Below the pieces are notes generated by a model, which was not told where the DNA came from, did not search any database, and saw nothing but the letters and a program-made list of their open reading frames with translations. A stretch of DNA of 41,453 nt from positions 1-41,453 of the forward strand of contig CAMCJI010000008.1 in NCBI GenBank assembly GCA_945874805.1, in the 5' to 3' direction. Both the position numbers and the translations under genes were made by a program. Positions 16,585 to 24,523 of this stretch are shown one piece after another; the stretch's first letter is position 1; the number at the start of each line of letters is the position of its first letter. This DNA comes from Asaia bogorensis. Lineage in GTDB: Bacteria > Pseudomonadota > Alphaproteobacteria > Acetobacterales > Acetobacteraceae.

Positions 16585-17570
16585 CCACCAAGCCGATCAC
16601 GCGCCACCTCGGGGCAGGCGGGCCGCCCGTTTCAGCGATCGGGCTCGGCTGCATGTCGCTCTCAGGCGTATACGGCGATGCGGATGACGCGGCCTCCATC
16701 GCGCTGATCCATCATGCGATCGCGCGTGGTGCCACGCATCTCGACAGTTCGGACATGTATGGCTGGGGTCACAACGAGACCCTGATCGGCACCGCCCTGC
16801 ACGGCAGGCGCGATGCGGTGTTCCTCGCCACGAAATTCGGCCAGATCCGCCGCGAAGGCGGGGCCAACGGGGTGGACGGCTCGCCCTCGCATGTCGCCGC
16901 CGCCTGCGAGGCCAGCCTGAAGCGGCTCGGCACCGATGTCATCGATCTCTACTACCAGCATCGTGTCGACCCTGACGTGCCGGTCGAGGAAACGGTTGGC
17001 GCGATGGCCCGCCTCGTGCAACAGGGCAAGGTGCGCTTCATCGGCCTGTCTGAGGCCAACCCGGCCCGCATCCGCCGCGCCCACGCCGTCCACCCGATCG
17101 CCGCCGTCCAGACCGAGTACTCGCTCCTCTACCGGACCGAGGCCGAGGAGACCCGTCTCGTGACCCGCGAACTCGGCATCGCCTTCGTGGCCTACGCCCC
17201 GCTCGGCCGAGGGTTCCTGACGGGTGCGATCACCGACCTCGCCGCCGTGGGCGGACGGCGGGCACAGCATCCGCGCTTCCTGCCGGAGAATTTCGACCAC
17301 AATGCCGGGCTCGTCGCCCGCGTGGTCGGCATCGCCGCGGAGAAAGGCTGCACCCCCGCACAACTCGCCCTCGCTTGGCTGCTGGCGCAGGGCGACGACG
17401 TCATCGCCATTCCAGGCACGCGCAACCCGGCGCGGCTCGACGAGAACCTGGGCGCGAACGCCGTGACTCTGACGCCGGAGGAACTCGCCAGCATCGCGGC
17501 AGCGCTCCCGCCCGGCGCCGCCGCCGGCACGCGCTATCCGGCTGGCGGCATGAAGGGCGTCTATATCTGA
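16581..17570 (+). CDS. Aldo/keto reductase
   Basis: 329 residues, TIM-barrel NADPH-dependent oxidoreductase. The catalytic tetrad is visible: Asp in [10 protein letters not shown], Tyr in DMYGWGHNE, Lys in FLATKFG, His in DLYYQHRVD. The opening [13 protein letters not shown] and C-terminal [16 protein letters not shown] (NADP phosphate-binding) place it with the YajO/AKR13-like group. It is the last gene of the operon that begins at 7698; the following gene is 166 bases away. It probably reduces a carbonyl intermediate of the pathway. Confidence 0.9.
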   Translation: MTTKPITRHLGAGGPPVSAIGLGCMSLSGVYGDADDAASIALIHHAIARGATHLDSSDMYGWGHNETLIGTALHGRRDAVFLATKFGQIRREGGANGVDGSPSHVAAACEASLKRLGTDVIDLYYQHRVDPDVPVEETVGAMARLVQQGKVRFIGLSEANPARIRRAHAVHPIAAVQTEYSLLYRTEAEETRLVTRELGIAFVAYAPLGRGFLTGAITDLAAVGGRRAQHPRFLPENFDHNAGLVARVVGIAAEKGCTPAQLALAWLLAQGDDVIAIPGTRNPARLDENLGANAVTLTPEELASIAAALPPGAAAGTRYPAGGMKGVYI

Positions 17571-17599
17571 GGCATCCAGCCACGCCCAACCCCGCAGCA

Positions 17600-17628
17600 G
17601 CCGAGGATTCACCTCCGCCGTCCTCGGC
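17600..17628 (+). terminator. Possible terminator hairpin after the catabolic operon
   Basis: GCCGAGGA at 17600-17607 and TCCTCGGC at 17621-17628 form a perfect 8-bp stem with a 13-base loop, 30 bases after the aldo/keto reductase stop. There is no T-run, so intrinsic termination is uncertain. Confidence 0.4.
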
Positions 17629-17736
17629 GCAAAGCGGCGCTGATCTCCGGCAGCTTGGCCCAATACTGCGAATTGCTGCCGAATTCCGCGCCGGCATGCG
17701 ATATACGCGAAGCCGCGACCGGCCTTCGGGGATTCA

Positions 17737-19512
17737 ATGTCCGCCTCGCCACCAAGCTTTCTCGAGCGCCCAACACGAAACCTGTTCTTCACAGGAAAGG
17801 GGGGTGTGGGGAAAACCTCCACGGCATGCGCCGCGGCACTGGCGTTGGCGCGTGTCGGGCGGACGGTGCTGCTGGTCAGCACGGATCCGGCTTCCAACCT
17901 AGATGAGATGCTGGGCGTCGCATTGTGCGATCGCCCTGTTCCAGTGCCGGGGGCACCCGGCCTCTCGGCGATGAACATCGACCCGGACCGCGCGGCGGAG
18001 GCCTACCGGCAACGGGTGCTCGCCCAAATGTCCCCGCAGGCCGACGCGGCCGAACGCACCAAAGTCCGCGAACAGCTCTCCGGCGCCTGCACCACCGAAA
18101 TAGCAGCCTTCGATGAGTTTGCGGGCCTGCTGGCCGGCGAGGCCGCCGCCTGGGACCATATCGTCTTCGACACGGCACCGACCGGCCACACCATCCGCCT
18201 GCTGAGCTTACCAAAGGCCTGGACCGGCTTTCTGGAAAGCAACGACCGCGGGGCATCGTGCCTTGGTCCGCATTCCGGTCTGAAGATGCAGGAGACGAGG
18301 TTTCAGGCCGCACTGGCCGCGCTGGGTAACCCGGCCCTGACGACCATCCTGCTGGTCACGCGTCCCGATCACGGCGCCCTGGCCGAAGCCGCGCGCACGG
18401 CCGGCGAGTTGGTGGCGCTGGGTCTGGGCAATCAGAGGCTGATCGTGAACGGTGTTTTCCACGCAAGCGCCGCAAACGACGTAACGGCGGCAGTACTGGA
18501 ACGGCAGGGTCAGGCCGCTTTGGCTGGCATGCCCGCCGCGCTCGCGGCCCTGCCGCGTGACGAGATCCCGCTCCGTGCGTTCGACATGGTCGGGCTTGAT
18601 GCCCTGCGTGCGATGATGGGCGGGCCTGCGCCTCCGCCTGGCACTGCCCAGGCGACGGTTGTCGATGCTGACGACTTCGCCGCCCTCAGCGTGCTGGTGG
18701 ATGAATTGGCCACCGCGGGACGCGGCCTGATCATGGTCATGGGCAAAGGCGGCGTGGGCAAGACCACCGTTGCCGCCGCGATTGCCGTCGCACTGGTCCT
18801 GCGCGGCCATACGGTCCACCTCAGCACCACCGACCCTGCCGCGCATCTCACGATGACCGTGGAGGGAGAGATGGCAGGCCTCCAGGTGGAACGGATCGAC
18901 CCGAAGGCGGAAACCGAGCGCTATGTCGAGCGGATCATGGCCTCCCGCGGGGAAAACCTCGACGTCCAGGGGCGCGCCTTGCTGCGCGAGGATCTCCGCT
19001 CGCCCTGCACCGAGGAGGTGGCCGTGTTCCACGCCTTCTCCCGCACAGTGGGTCAGGCCCGCGGCGCATTCGTGGTGCTCGACACGGCTCCAACAGGGCA
19101 TACCCTGCTGCTCATGGATGCCACCGGCGCCTACCACCGGCAGATGACCCACGACCTGCCAACCCACGCCGCGGGGGCCGGCAAGATCATCACCCCCCTG
19201 ATGCGCCTGCAGGATGGCGACTACACCAAGGTGATCCTGACAGCCCTGCCCGAGACGACCCCTGTCTCCGAAGCGAGTGCCTTGCAGGAGGATCTGCGCC
19301 GCGCCGGGATCGAGCCGTATGCATGGGTGGTCAACCGCAGCCTGCTTGCGGCGGGCACGCATGATCCATTGCTGCTGCGCAGACTGAAGGGCGAGCGAGC
19401 GCAACTCCTAGGCGTGCGCGACACTCTCGCCCGGCGGCTTTTCGTTGTCCCTTGGCAATCGGCGCCGCCTATCGGCATTGCAGCGCTTGGCCGGCTGACA
19501 GCCAAGCTCTGA
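17737..19512 (+). CDS. arsA: ArsA arsenite-transport ATPase, full-length double-domain
   Basis: 591 residues, matching the roughly 580-residue bacterial ArsA with two homologous halves. P-loops GKGGVGKT lie at 20-27 and 336-343, and DTAPTGHT signatures at 145-152 and 449-456. The three cysteines of the As(III)/Sb(III) site are present in the right contexts: Cys118 in SGACTTEIAAFDEF, Cys175 in RGASCLGP and Cys424 in LRSPCTEEVAVF. ArsA energises ArsB efflux. No arsB, acr3, arsD, arsC or arsR is in the window. GGGG about 9 bases before ATG 17737 could serve as ribosome site. Unlike GET3-type single-domain relatives, the metalloid site argues for a genuine arsenic role. Confidence 0.93.
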   Translation: MSASPPSFLERPTRNLFFTGKGGVGKTSTACAAALALARVGRTVLLVSTDPASNLDEMLGVALCDRPVPVPGAPGLSAMNIDPDRAAEAYRQRVLAQMSPQADAAERTKVREQLSGACTTEIAAFDEFAGLLAGEAAAWDHIVFDTAPTGHTIRLLSLPKAWTGFLESNDRGASCLGPHSGLKMQETRFQAALAALGNPALTTILLVTRPDHGALAEAARTAGELVALGLGNQRLIVNGVFHASAANDVTAAVLERQGQAALAGMPAALAALPRDEIPLRAFDMVGLDALRAMMGGPAPPPGTAQATVVDADDFAALSVLVDELATAGRGLIMVMGKGGVGKTTVAAAIAVALVLRGHTVHLSTTDPAAHLTMTVEGEMAGLQVERIDPKAETERYVERIMASRGENLDVQGRALLREDLRSPCTEEVAVFHAFSRTVGQARGAFVVLDTAPTGHTLLLMDATGAYHRQMTHDLPTHAAGAGKIITPLMRLQDGDYTKVILTALPETTPVSEASALQEDLRRAGIEPYAWVVNRSLLAAGTHDPLLLRRLKGERAQLLGVRDTLARRLFVVPWQSAPPIGIAALGRLTAKL

Positions 19513-19545
19513 ACCTGATCCCGAAACCGCTCCCTCCCCCGCGGC

Positions 19546-20634
19546 TCACTGTGCCTCCAAACGCTGTCCCGTCGTCAGGTCGAACCAGTGCAGCAACGTG
19601 TCGCTCGCCGGCGCGAGCCCGATGGCCTCGCCCACCTTGAAGCCGAGATCCGCCGGCACGAAGGCGGTGGCCAGCACCGGCCCGACATCGGCCCGCAAAA
19701 GGCTGCGCGAGCCGAGGAACTCCACCGTGCGCACCACCCCGCGAAACATGGCTGCCTCCGGGGCCGCGGCCTCCAGATCCTCCGGCCGGATACCCATGAC
19801 GGCCCGTCGCCGCTGGCCGCCGAGCCAGGCCGGAGCGGTGCCGCGCACGCCCGGTGCCGTGAACACGCCCTCGGCGATCTCCCCCTCCAGCAGCGTCATC
19901 CCCGGCTCGCCGAGAAAGCGTGCCACGAACAGGTTGGCCGGGCGGCGATATAGCGCCTTCGGGGCGCCGATCTGCTCGATGCGCCCGCCCGACATCACCG
20001 CGATCACGTCCGAGAGCGTCATCGCCTCGCTCTGGTCATGGGTGACGTAGAGCATCGTCGCGCCCAGGCGCTGATGCAGGTCCTTCAACTCGGAGCGCAT
20101 CTGCACCCGCAACTGCTGATCGAGATTGGAGAGCGGCTCATCGAGCAGATACACCGTCGGCATCCGCACCATCGCCCGCCCCAGCGCCACCCGCTGGCGC
20201 TGCCCGCCGGAAACCTCGCGCGGCAGGCGGCCGAGCAGCGCGTCCAGCCCCAGCACGGCCGCGACCTCGCGCACCTTGCGCAGCACCTCCGCCTCGGCCG
20301 TTCGCCGGCGGCGGGCGCGCAGGGGGAAGGCGATGTTCTCGAAGATGCTAAGGTGCGGGTAGAGCGCGTAGGACTGGAACACCATCGCGATGTCCCGGTC
20401 CGCCGGGCCGATGGTGGTGACATCGCGCTCGCCGATCAGGATGCGCCCCTCCGTCGGCAGTTCCAGCCCGGCGAGCATGTTCAGCGTGGTGCTTTTCCCG
20501 CAGCCGGACGGGCCGAGCAAAGTGACGAACTGCCCAGGTGCGATATCCAGATTGATCCCCGCCACCGCGGTGGTCTGCCCAAACCGCTTTGCCACGTCGA
20601 TAAAGCGCACGGAGCGCGCCGAAGTGCCGCTCAT
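19546..20634 (-). CDS. Carbohydrate-type ABC transporter ATPase (UgpC/MsmX-like)
   Basis: 362 residues. Walker A is GPSGCGKST, the Q-loop is VFQSYALYPHLSIFENIAFPL, the signature SGGQRQR, Walker B VYLLDEPLSNLD, and the switch region YVTHDQSEAMTLSD. A C-terminal TOBE-type extension (about 240-362) includes GIRPEDLE. This is the MalK/UgpC class serving carbohydrate or glycerol-phosphate importers. It is the last gene of a minus-strand operon and its start overlaps the preceding permease by four bases. It converges on arsA with a 33-base gap that shows no hairpin. Confidence 0.92.
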   Translation of the reverse strand: MSGTSARSVRFIDVAKRFGQTTAVAGINLDIAPGQFVTLLGPSGCGKSTTLNMLAGLELPTEGRILIGERDVTTIGPADRDIAMVFQSYALYPHLSIFENIAFPLRARRRRTAEAEVLRKVREVAAVLGLDALLGRLPREVSGGQRQRVALGRAMVRMPTVYLLDEPLSNLDQQLRVQMRSELKDLHQRLGATMLYVTHDQSEAMTLSDVIAVMSGGRIEQIGAPKALYRRPANLFVARFLGEPGMTLLEGEIAEGVFTAPGVRGTAPAWLGGQRRRAVMGIRPEDLEAAAPEAAMFRGVVRTVEFLGSRSLLRADVGPVLATAFVPADLGFKVGEAIGLAPASDTLLHWFDLTTGQRLEAQ

Positions 20635-21464
20635 CCCTTCACCGAGCCTTCCGAGAACCCGCCGATGAGATGCCGGCGGAAGATCATGAACACCGTCACC
20701 GGCGGCAGGGTGGCGATCACCCCGCCGGCCATCAGAGCCCCCCAGTCACGCCCGTGGAAGCCCTGGAAGAAGATCAGCGCCACCGGCAGCGTGCGATGGG
20801 CCGGCGTGTCCACCATGGTGGTGGCGGTGATGTAGTCGTTCCAGGCATAGAGAAACCCGAAGGTCGAGGCCGCGAGAATCGCCGGCATGGCACCGGGCAG
20901 GATGACCTTCCACACCGCCTCCGCCCGCGAATACCCGTCCACCAGTGCCGCCTGTTCCAGCTCGATCGGCACCGAGGCGAAATGCGCCCGGGTGATCCAC
21001 ACCGCGAAGGGCACGATGTGTGCGGCATACAGCAAAGGCAGCACCACCCAGCTGTCGAACAGCCCGGCGGCGACGAAGATCACCTGCGTCGGCAGCAACA
21101 GCGCGTAGCTCGGTATCGCCAGCCCGGCCATGAACAGCAGCAGCAGCGCATTCTTGCCGCGCACCGGAAAGCGCACCAGCGCATACCCCGCCACCGCCCC
21201 TAGCCCGACGGCCACGCCGACCGACAGCACCGCATACAGCGCGCTGTTCAGGAAACTCCAATGCACGCCCTCAGCGATCAGCCGGCCGTAGTGCTCCAGC
21301 GTGGGTGCCAGCGGCACCAGCTGCGGCGGCACCGCGAATATCCGGTCATTGGCCTTCAACGAGGTAGACAGCGCCCACAGGATCGGGCCGAGCACCACCA
21401 CGCTGGCCAGCACCGACACCCCGACGATCAGCCATCGCCCCCATCCCCAGCGAGGCCCGGTCAT
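20631..21464 (-). CDS. Carbohydrate-type ABC transporter permease (MalG/UgpE-like)
   Basis: 277 residues and six membrane helices. The EAA loop is EQAALVDGYSRAEAVWKVILP (positions about 185-205), typical of MalG-class subunits, followed by FGFLYAWNDYITATTM. The ATG at 21464 is chosen because the longer frame runs through the partner permease. The start overlaps that permease's stop by four bases. Confidence 0.92.
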   Translation of the reverse strand: MTGPRWGWGRWLIVGVSVLASVVVLGPILWALSTSLKANDRIFAVPPQLVPLAPTLEHYGRLIAEGVHWSFLNSALYAVLSVGVAVGLGAVAGYALVRFPVRGKNALLLLFMAGLAIPSYALLLPTQVIFVAAGLFDSWVVLPLLYAAHIVPFAVWITRAHFASVPIELEQAALVDGYSRAEAVWKVILPGAMPAILAASTFGFLYAWNDYITATTMVDTPAHRTLPVALIFFQGFHGRDWGALMAGGVIATLPPVTVFMIFRRHLIGGFSEGSVKG

Positions 21465-22372
21465 GTCCGCCCCCCGCCCAGCAGGCGCACATACAGCGCC
21501 ACCAGCACCAGGTTGATCAGGAACATCACCACCGCGATGGCATTGCCACGCCCCTGGTCCAGTTCCACGAAGCCGGTCTGATAGAGCTTGTAGGCAATCG
21601 TCGTCGTTGCATTGATCGGCCCGCCGCCGGTGAGCCCGATGATCACCTGCACCTCGTTGAAATAGCTGATGGTCAGCACGCACAACACGATCAGCAGCGA
21701 GGGCGCGAGCAGCGGCAGGGTGATCCGCCACAGCCGCTCCACCGGCCCCAGCCCGTCCACGGCCGCCGCCCGGTAGAGGTCCTGGGGGATCTGGCCCAGG
21801 CCCGCCGTAAGGATGATCGCCGCGAAGGCGAAGTTGCGCCACACCCCGATGGCAATCACCGTCGGCATCGCGGTCGCCGGATCGGTCAGCAGCGCCACCG
21901 GCGCCGAGCCGATGGCGATCAGGATGCTGGCGATCAGCCCGCCTGGCGCCGGCAGCAAGATCCATTTCCACAGCAGCGCCACCACGATCGGGCTCATCGC
22001 CCAGGGTACGAGGAGCATGGTCAGCAGGATTCGCCCGTGCCGGCCCAACTGACGCACCGCCAGCGCCGTCAGCAGCGCCAGCGGCACCGCCAGCGCCAGC
22101 GACCCGAAGGTGAACACCAGCGACCGCCCGATCACCGCGTAGGTCGCGGGGTCGGCGAACAGCGCCGCGAAGTTGTCGAGCCCGACGAATCCCTCATCCT
22201 CGAAGAAGAAGATCTTCCGCAAGCTCGAATAGAACCCCACGAACGCTGGCAGGACGTTGATCACCACCACCAGCCCCACCGCCGGGGCCACCAGCGCCGT
22301 GCCCAGGGACCGCCGCTGTCCCTGGACCTCGGCGATGGCCCGGGTGGGCGCGCTGCTGGCCGCCAGTGCCAC
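21461..22372 (-). CDS. Carbohydrate-type ABC transporter permease (MalF/UgpA-like)
   Basis: 303 residues if the GTG at 22372 is used; this lies two bases after the binding-protein stop and removes an upstream extension that overlaps that gene. The EAA loop is YRAAAVDGLGPVERLWRITLP, with a following ISYFNEVQVIIGLTGGGP stretch characteristic of MalF/UgpA-class proteins. It has six membrane helices. Together with the MalG-like subunit it forms the channel. The GTG start and weak ribosome site suggest it depends on translation of the gene before it. Confidence 0.88.
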   Translation of the reverse strand: MALAASSAPTRAIAEVQGQRRSLGTALVAPAVGLVVVINVLPAFVGFYSSLRKIFFFEDEGFVGLDNFAALFADPATYAVIGRSLVFTFGSLALAVPLALLTALAVRQLGRHGRILLTMLLVPWAMSPIVVALLWKWILLPAPGGLIASILIAIGSAPVALLTDPATAMPTVIAIGVWRNFAFAAIILTAGLGQIPQDLYRAAAVDGLGPVERLWRITLPLLAPSLLIVLCVLTISYFNEVQVIIGLTGGGPINATTTIAYKLYQTGFVELDQGRGNAIAVVMFLINLVLVALYVRLLGGGRT

Positions 22373-22374
22373 CG

Positions 22375-23673
22375 CTACCAGCCCAGCGACTGCTTCGCGC
22401 GCGCCAGGATGGCGGCTACCGGCTCGTCGCTGCCCATCAGCTCCTGCTGCGCCTTGTTCATCACCGGAAACACCTTGGTGATGTCCGGCATGCGCTGCGG
22501 GAAGGTCAGCGCGCCGGGGGCGGCGAGCAGATCGACATACACCCGGATCATCGCCGCCTCGGCGGTCTGGAACCACGGGTCGGACATCACCGAGCGGCGA
22601 TCGGGCACCAGCCCGGCCTCACGCGCCCAGAGCATCGAGGCCTCCGGCGAATACAGCGCTTCCAGGAACGCCCCCGCCGCCGGCTTGTTGGCCGACGCGG
22701 CGGACATTCCAACCGTCCAGTACGGCCCCAAAAGCACGGCCGGCGGCCGCCCCCCAAAGGACGGCCAGGCCGAGACCGCGAGCTCCTTGGCGTCATACCC
22801 CGCCGCGATCTTCTGGAACTGCTGGAAGCGCGGCGTGAAGGCCTGCGCCATGGCGAACCGGCCGGTGGCGAACTGGTCCTGGATGTCGTCGCCCATCACG
22901 TTCAGCAGCGTGCGCGACAGCGCGCCGTTGGCCACCAGGGCGCGGATCACGCCGGCCGCCTCCACCGCCTGCGGCCCGGTCAGGTCGATCTGCCCGGTCC
23001 GCGCATCGAATGCGCCCTCGCCGAACCCGGTCAATATATTAATCAACGATGAGACGCTGTTGTCGTTGCTCGGCAGCCCGAAGCCCAGCCGGTTGCCCTT
23101 CGTCAGCTTGCCCGCCGCGGTGATAAAGGCATCCCACTGCAACGGCGGTGCCTGCAACCCGATCTCGCCCAGCACGTCGCGGCGGTAGAAGATGCTCTGC
23201 GCCGGCGACGGCCACAGCGGCAGCGAGGTGCGCACGCCGTCGAACACCGACTTGCGCACGAACACCGGATACATGTCCGGCAGCGCTTTCGTCTTGAAGT
23301 CCGCGGTCAGCACCTGATCCAGATCGGCCAGCGCCTTGCGGTTGGTCACCAGCTCCAGGAACGTATCGCGCATCCACACCAGATCAGGCGCCCGCCGCTG
23401 CGCCGAGGCGGCGACGAACTTGGTCTCCAACTCCTGGAACGGCTGCGCCTCCACCACCACCGACACGCCAGGATGCGTCACCTTGAACGCGTCGATGAGC
23501 TTGCGCAGCACCACCTCGCGCGGGGAGCGCCCCTCGGCGCTGAGGAAGGTCCAGATCCGCACCGTGCCCCCAAGCCCCTGCCCCAGGGCGGCGCGGTTGA
23601 TGAAGGGCATGCCGAGCCCGGCGGCAAGCGCTCCGGTCAGTGCCGCGCGGCGCGTTGATGTGGTGTTGGTCAT
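22375..23673 (-). CDS. Extracellular solute-binding protein, carbohydrate ABC family (family 1)
   Basis: 432 residues. N-terminus MTNTTSTRRAALTGALAAG has a twin-arginine pair and a hydrophobic core, so Tat export is likely, with cleavage near ALGQ (about 32). The mature part begins TVRIWTFLSAEG and contains FKVTHPGVSVVVEAQPFQEL and GPYWTVGMSAASANKPAAGA, as in UgpB/MalE-type proteins. A GGGAGGA ribosome site precedes the ATG. The ligand is unknown; the divergent dehydratase and GMC oxidoreductase suggest a sugar acid or polyol. Confidence 0.9.
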   Translation of the reverse strand: MTNTTSTRRAALTGALAAGLGMPFINRAALGQGLGGTVRIWTFLSAEGRSPREVVLRKLIDAFKVTHPGVSVVVEAQPFQELETKFVAASAQRRAPDLVWMRDTFLELVTNRKALADLDQVLTADFKTKALPDMYPVFVRKSVFDGVRTSLPLWPSPAQSIFYRRDVLGEIGLQAPPLQWDAFITAAGKLTKGNRLGFGLPSNDNSVSSLINILTGFGEGAFDARTGQIDLTGPQAVEAAGVIRALVANGALSRTLLNVMGDDIQDQFATGRFAMAQAFTPRFQQFQKIAAGYDAKELAVSAWPSFGGRPPAVLLGPYWTVGMSAASANKPAAGAFLEALYSPEASMLWAREAGLVPDRRSVMSDPWFQTAEAAMIRVYVDLLAAPGALTFPQRMPDITKVFPVMNKAQQELMGSDEPVAAILARAKQSLGW

Positions 23674-23736
23674 CCTGGCATCCTCCCAATTCCTGGTGTT
23701 GTCGCTACGGATCGCTGTCCGCTTCGGATCGTCGTG

Positions 23737-24441
23737 CTATCGAGGCAGCGTGCTCAGCAGCCGCGCCCGGCCGTTCAGCAGATGGCGGCGCACCGCGGCG
23801 CGCGCCTCGGCGGCATCTCCGGCCGCGATCCCGGCAAGGATCGCCCCGTGCTCGGTTGCAATCACCTCGCGCCGCTCGGCGCGGGTCAGCGTGCCGCGCT
23901 CGCTCGCCACGGCCGCCCAGCGGAAGATGTGAGAGGTCAGCGCGCCCACCGCCTCGATCAGCTTATGGTTGCCCGAGCCCATCGCCACGGCATGATGAAA
24001 CCCGGCATCCTCGCGCGCGGCTTGCGAGTGGGCGAGTTCGGCGAGCAGCTTTGCCTGCGCCTCCTGCATCCGCTGCAGTTCCTCGGTACTGCGCCGCTCG
24101 GCCGAGAGGGCGGCCGTCTCGCTCTCCAGCGCCACGCGGAACTCATGCCATTCGATCAGGTCGCGAATGGAGTCGATCGCCGACAGCCTTACCAGTTCCG
24201 GCTGCTGCCCACGCAGCACGAAGGTGCCGGAGCCACGGCGCGACACCGCCCGCCCTTCCGCCCGCAGCCGCGCCAGCGCATCGCGGATGCTGGTGCGCGA
24301 GAGGCCCAGCCGGTCCACGAACTCGCTCTCAGAGGGCAGGCGGTCGCCCTCGGCGGCGTGCTGCTGCTCGATATGGGCGATCATGTGGCGGTAGGCCTCG
24401 TCGGCGCGGCTGGTCGGATCGCTGGCGCGGGCGGATCGCAT
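23737..24441 (-). CDS. GntR-family transcriptional regulator, FadR subfamily (second)
   Basis: 234 residues. The winged helix-turn-helix (about 15-78) contains PSESEFVDRLGLSRTSIRDA and the wing SRRGSGTFVL. The FCD effector domain (about 90-225) has the metal-site pattern GFHHAVAMG, TEHGAILAGI and AVRRHLLNG. It is the first gene of the minus-strand operon with the ABC importer and divergent from the dehydratase gene, so it most likely represses both in the absence of the sugar-derived inducer. The palindrome at 24458-24483 is its probable operator. Confidence 0.9.
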   Translation of the reverse strand: MRSARASDPTSRADEAYRHMIAHIEQQHAAEGDRLPSESEFVDRLGLSRTSIRDALARLRAEGRAVSRRGSGTFVLRGQQPELVRLSAIDSIRDLIEWHEFRVALESETAALSAERRSTEELQRMQEAQAKLLAELAHSQAAREDAGFHHAVAMGSGNHKLIEAVGALTSHIFRWAAVASERGTLTRAERREVIATEHGAILAGIAAGDAAEARAAVRRHLLNGRARLLSTLPR

Positions 24442-24457
24442 TGACGGGTCCGAAGTT

Positions 24458-24483
24458 GTATGACTACTTTAGATTAGTCATAC
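24458..24483. promoter_or_regulatory. 26-bp operator: perfect inverted repeat between divergent gntR and dehydratase genes
   Basis: Left arm GTATGACTA (24458-24466) and right arm TAGTCATAC (24475-24483) are exact reverse complements, 9 bp each, separated by 8 bases (CTTTAGAT). It lies 17 bases upstream of the regulator start and 41 bases upstream of the dehydratase start, in a short A/T-rich patch within very GC-rich DNA. This is the expected position for an operator controlling both directions. Confidence 0.75.
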
Positions 24484-24498
24484 CGGCTGCCGCTTGGC
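24469..24498 (-). promoter_or_regulatory. Candidate promoter of the gntR-importer operon
   Basis: On the minus strand TTGCCA (24498-24493, 5 of 6 for -35), an 18-base spacer and TAATCT (24474-24469) as a weak -10. The -10 falls inside the palindrome, so repressor binding would block it. Tentative. Confidence 0.35.
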
Positions 24499-24523
24499 AA
24501 GCCGCTTTCAGGGAGCAGCATCC

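Noticed and set aside
24494-24523. Upstream TTG start for the mandelate-racemase-family gene
   Set aside because: The downstream ATG 24524 has a suitable ribosome site (AGGGAG), while the TTG has none and adds ten non-family residues.
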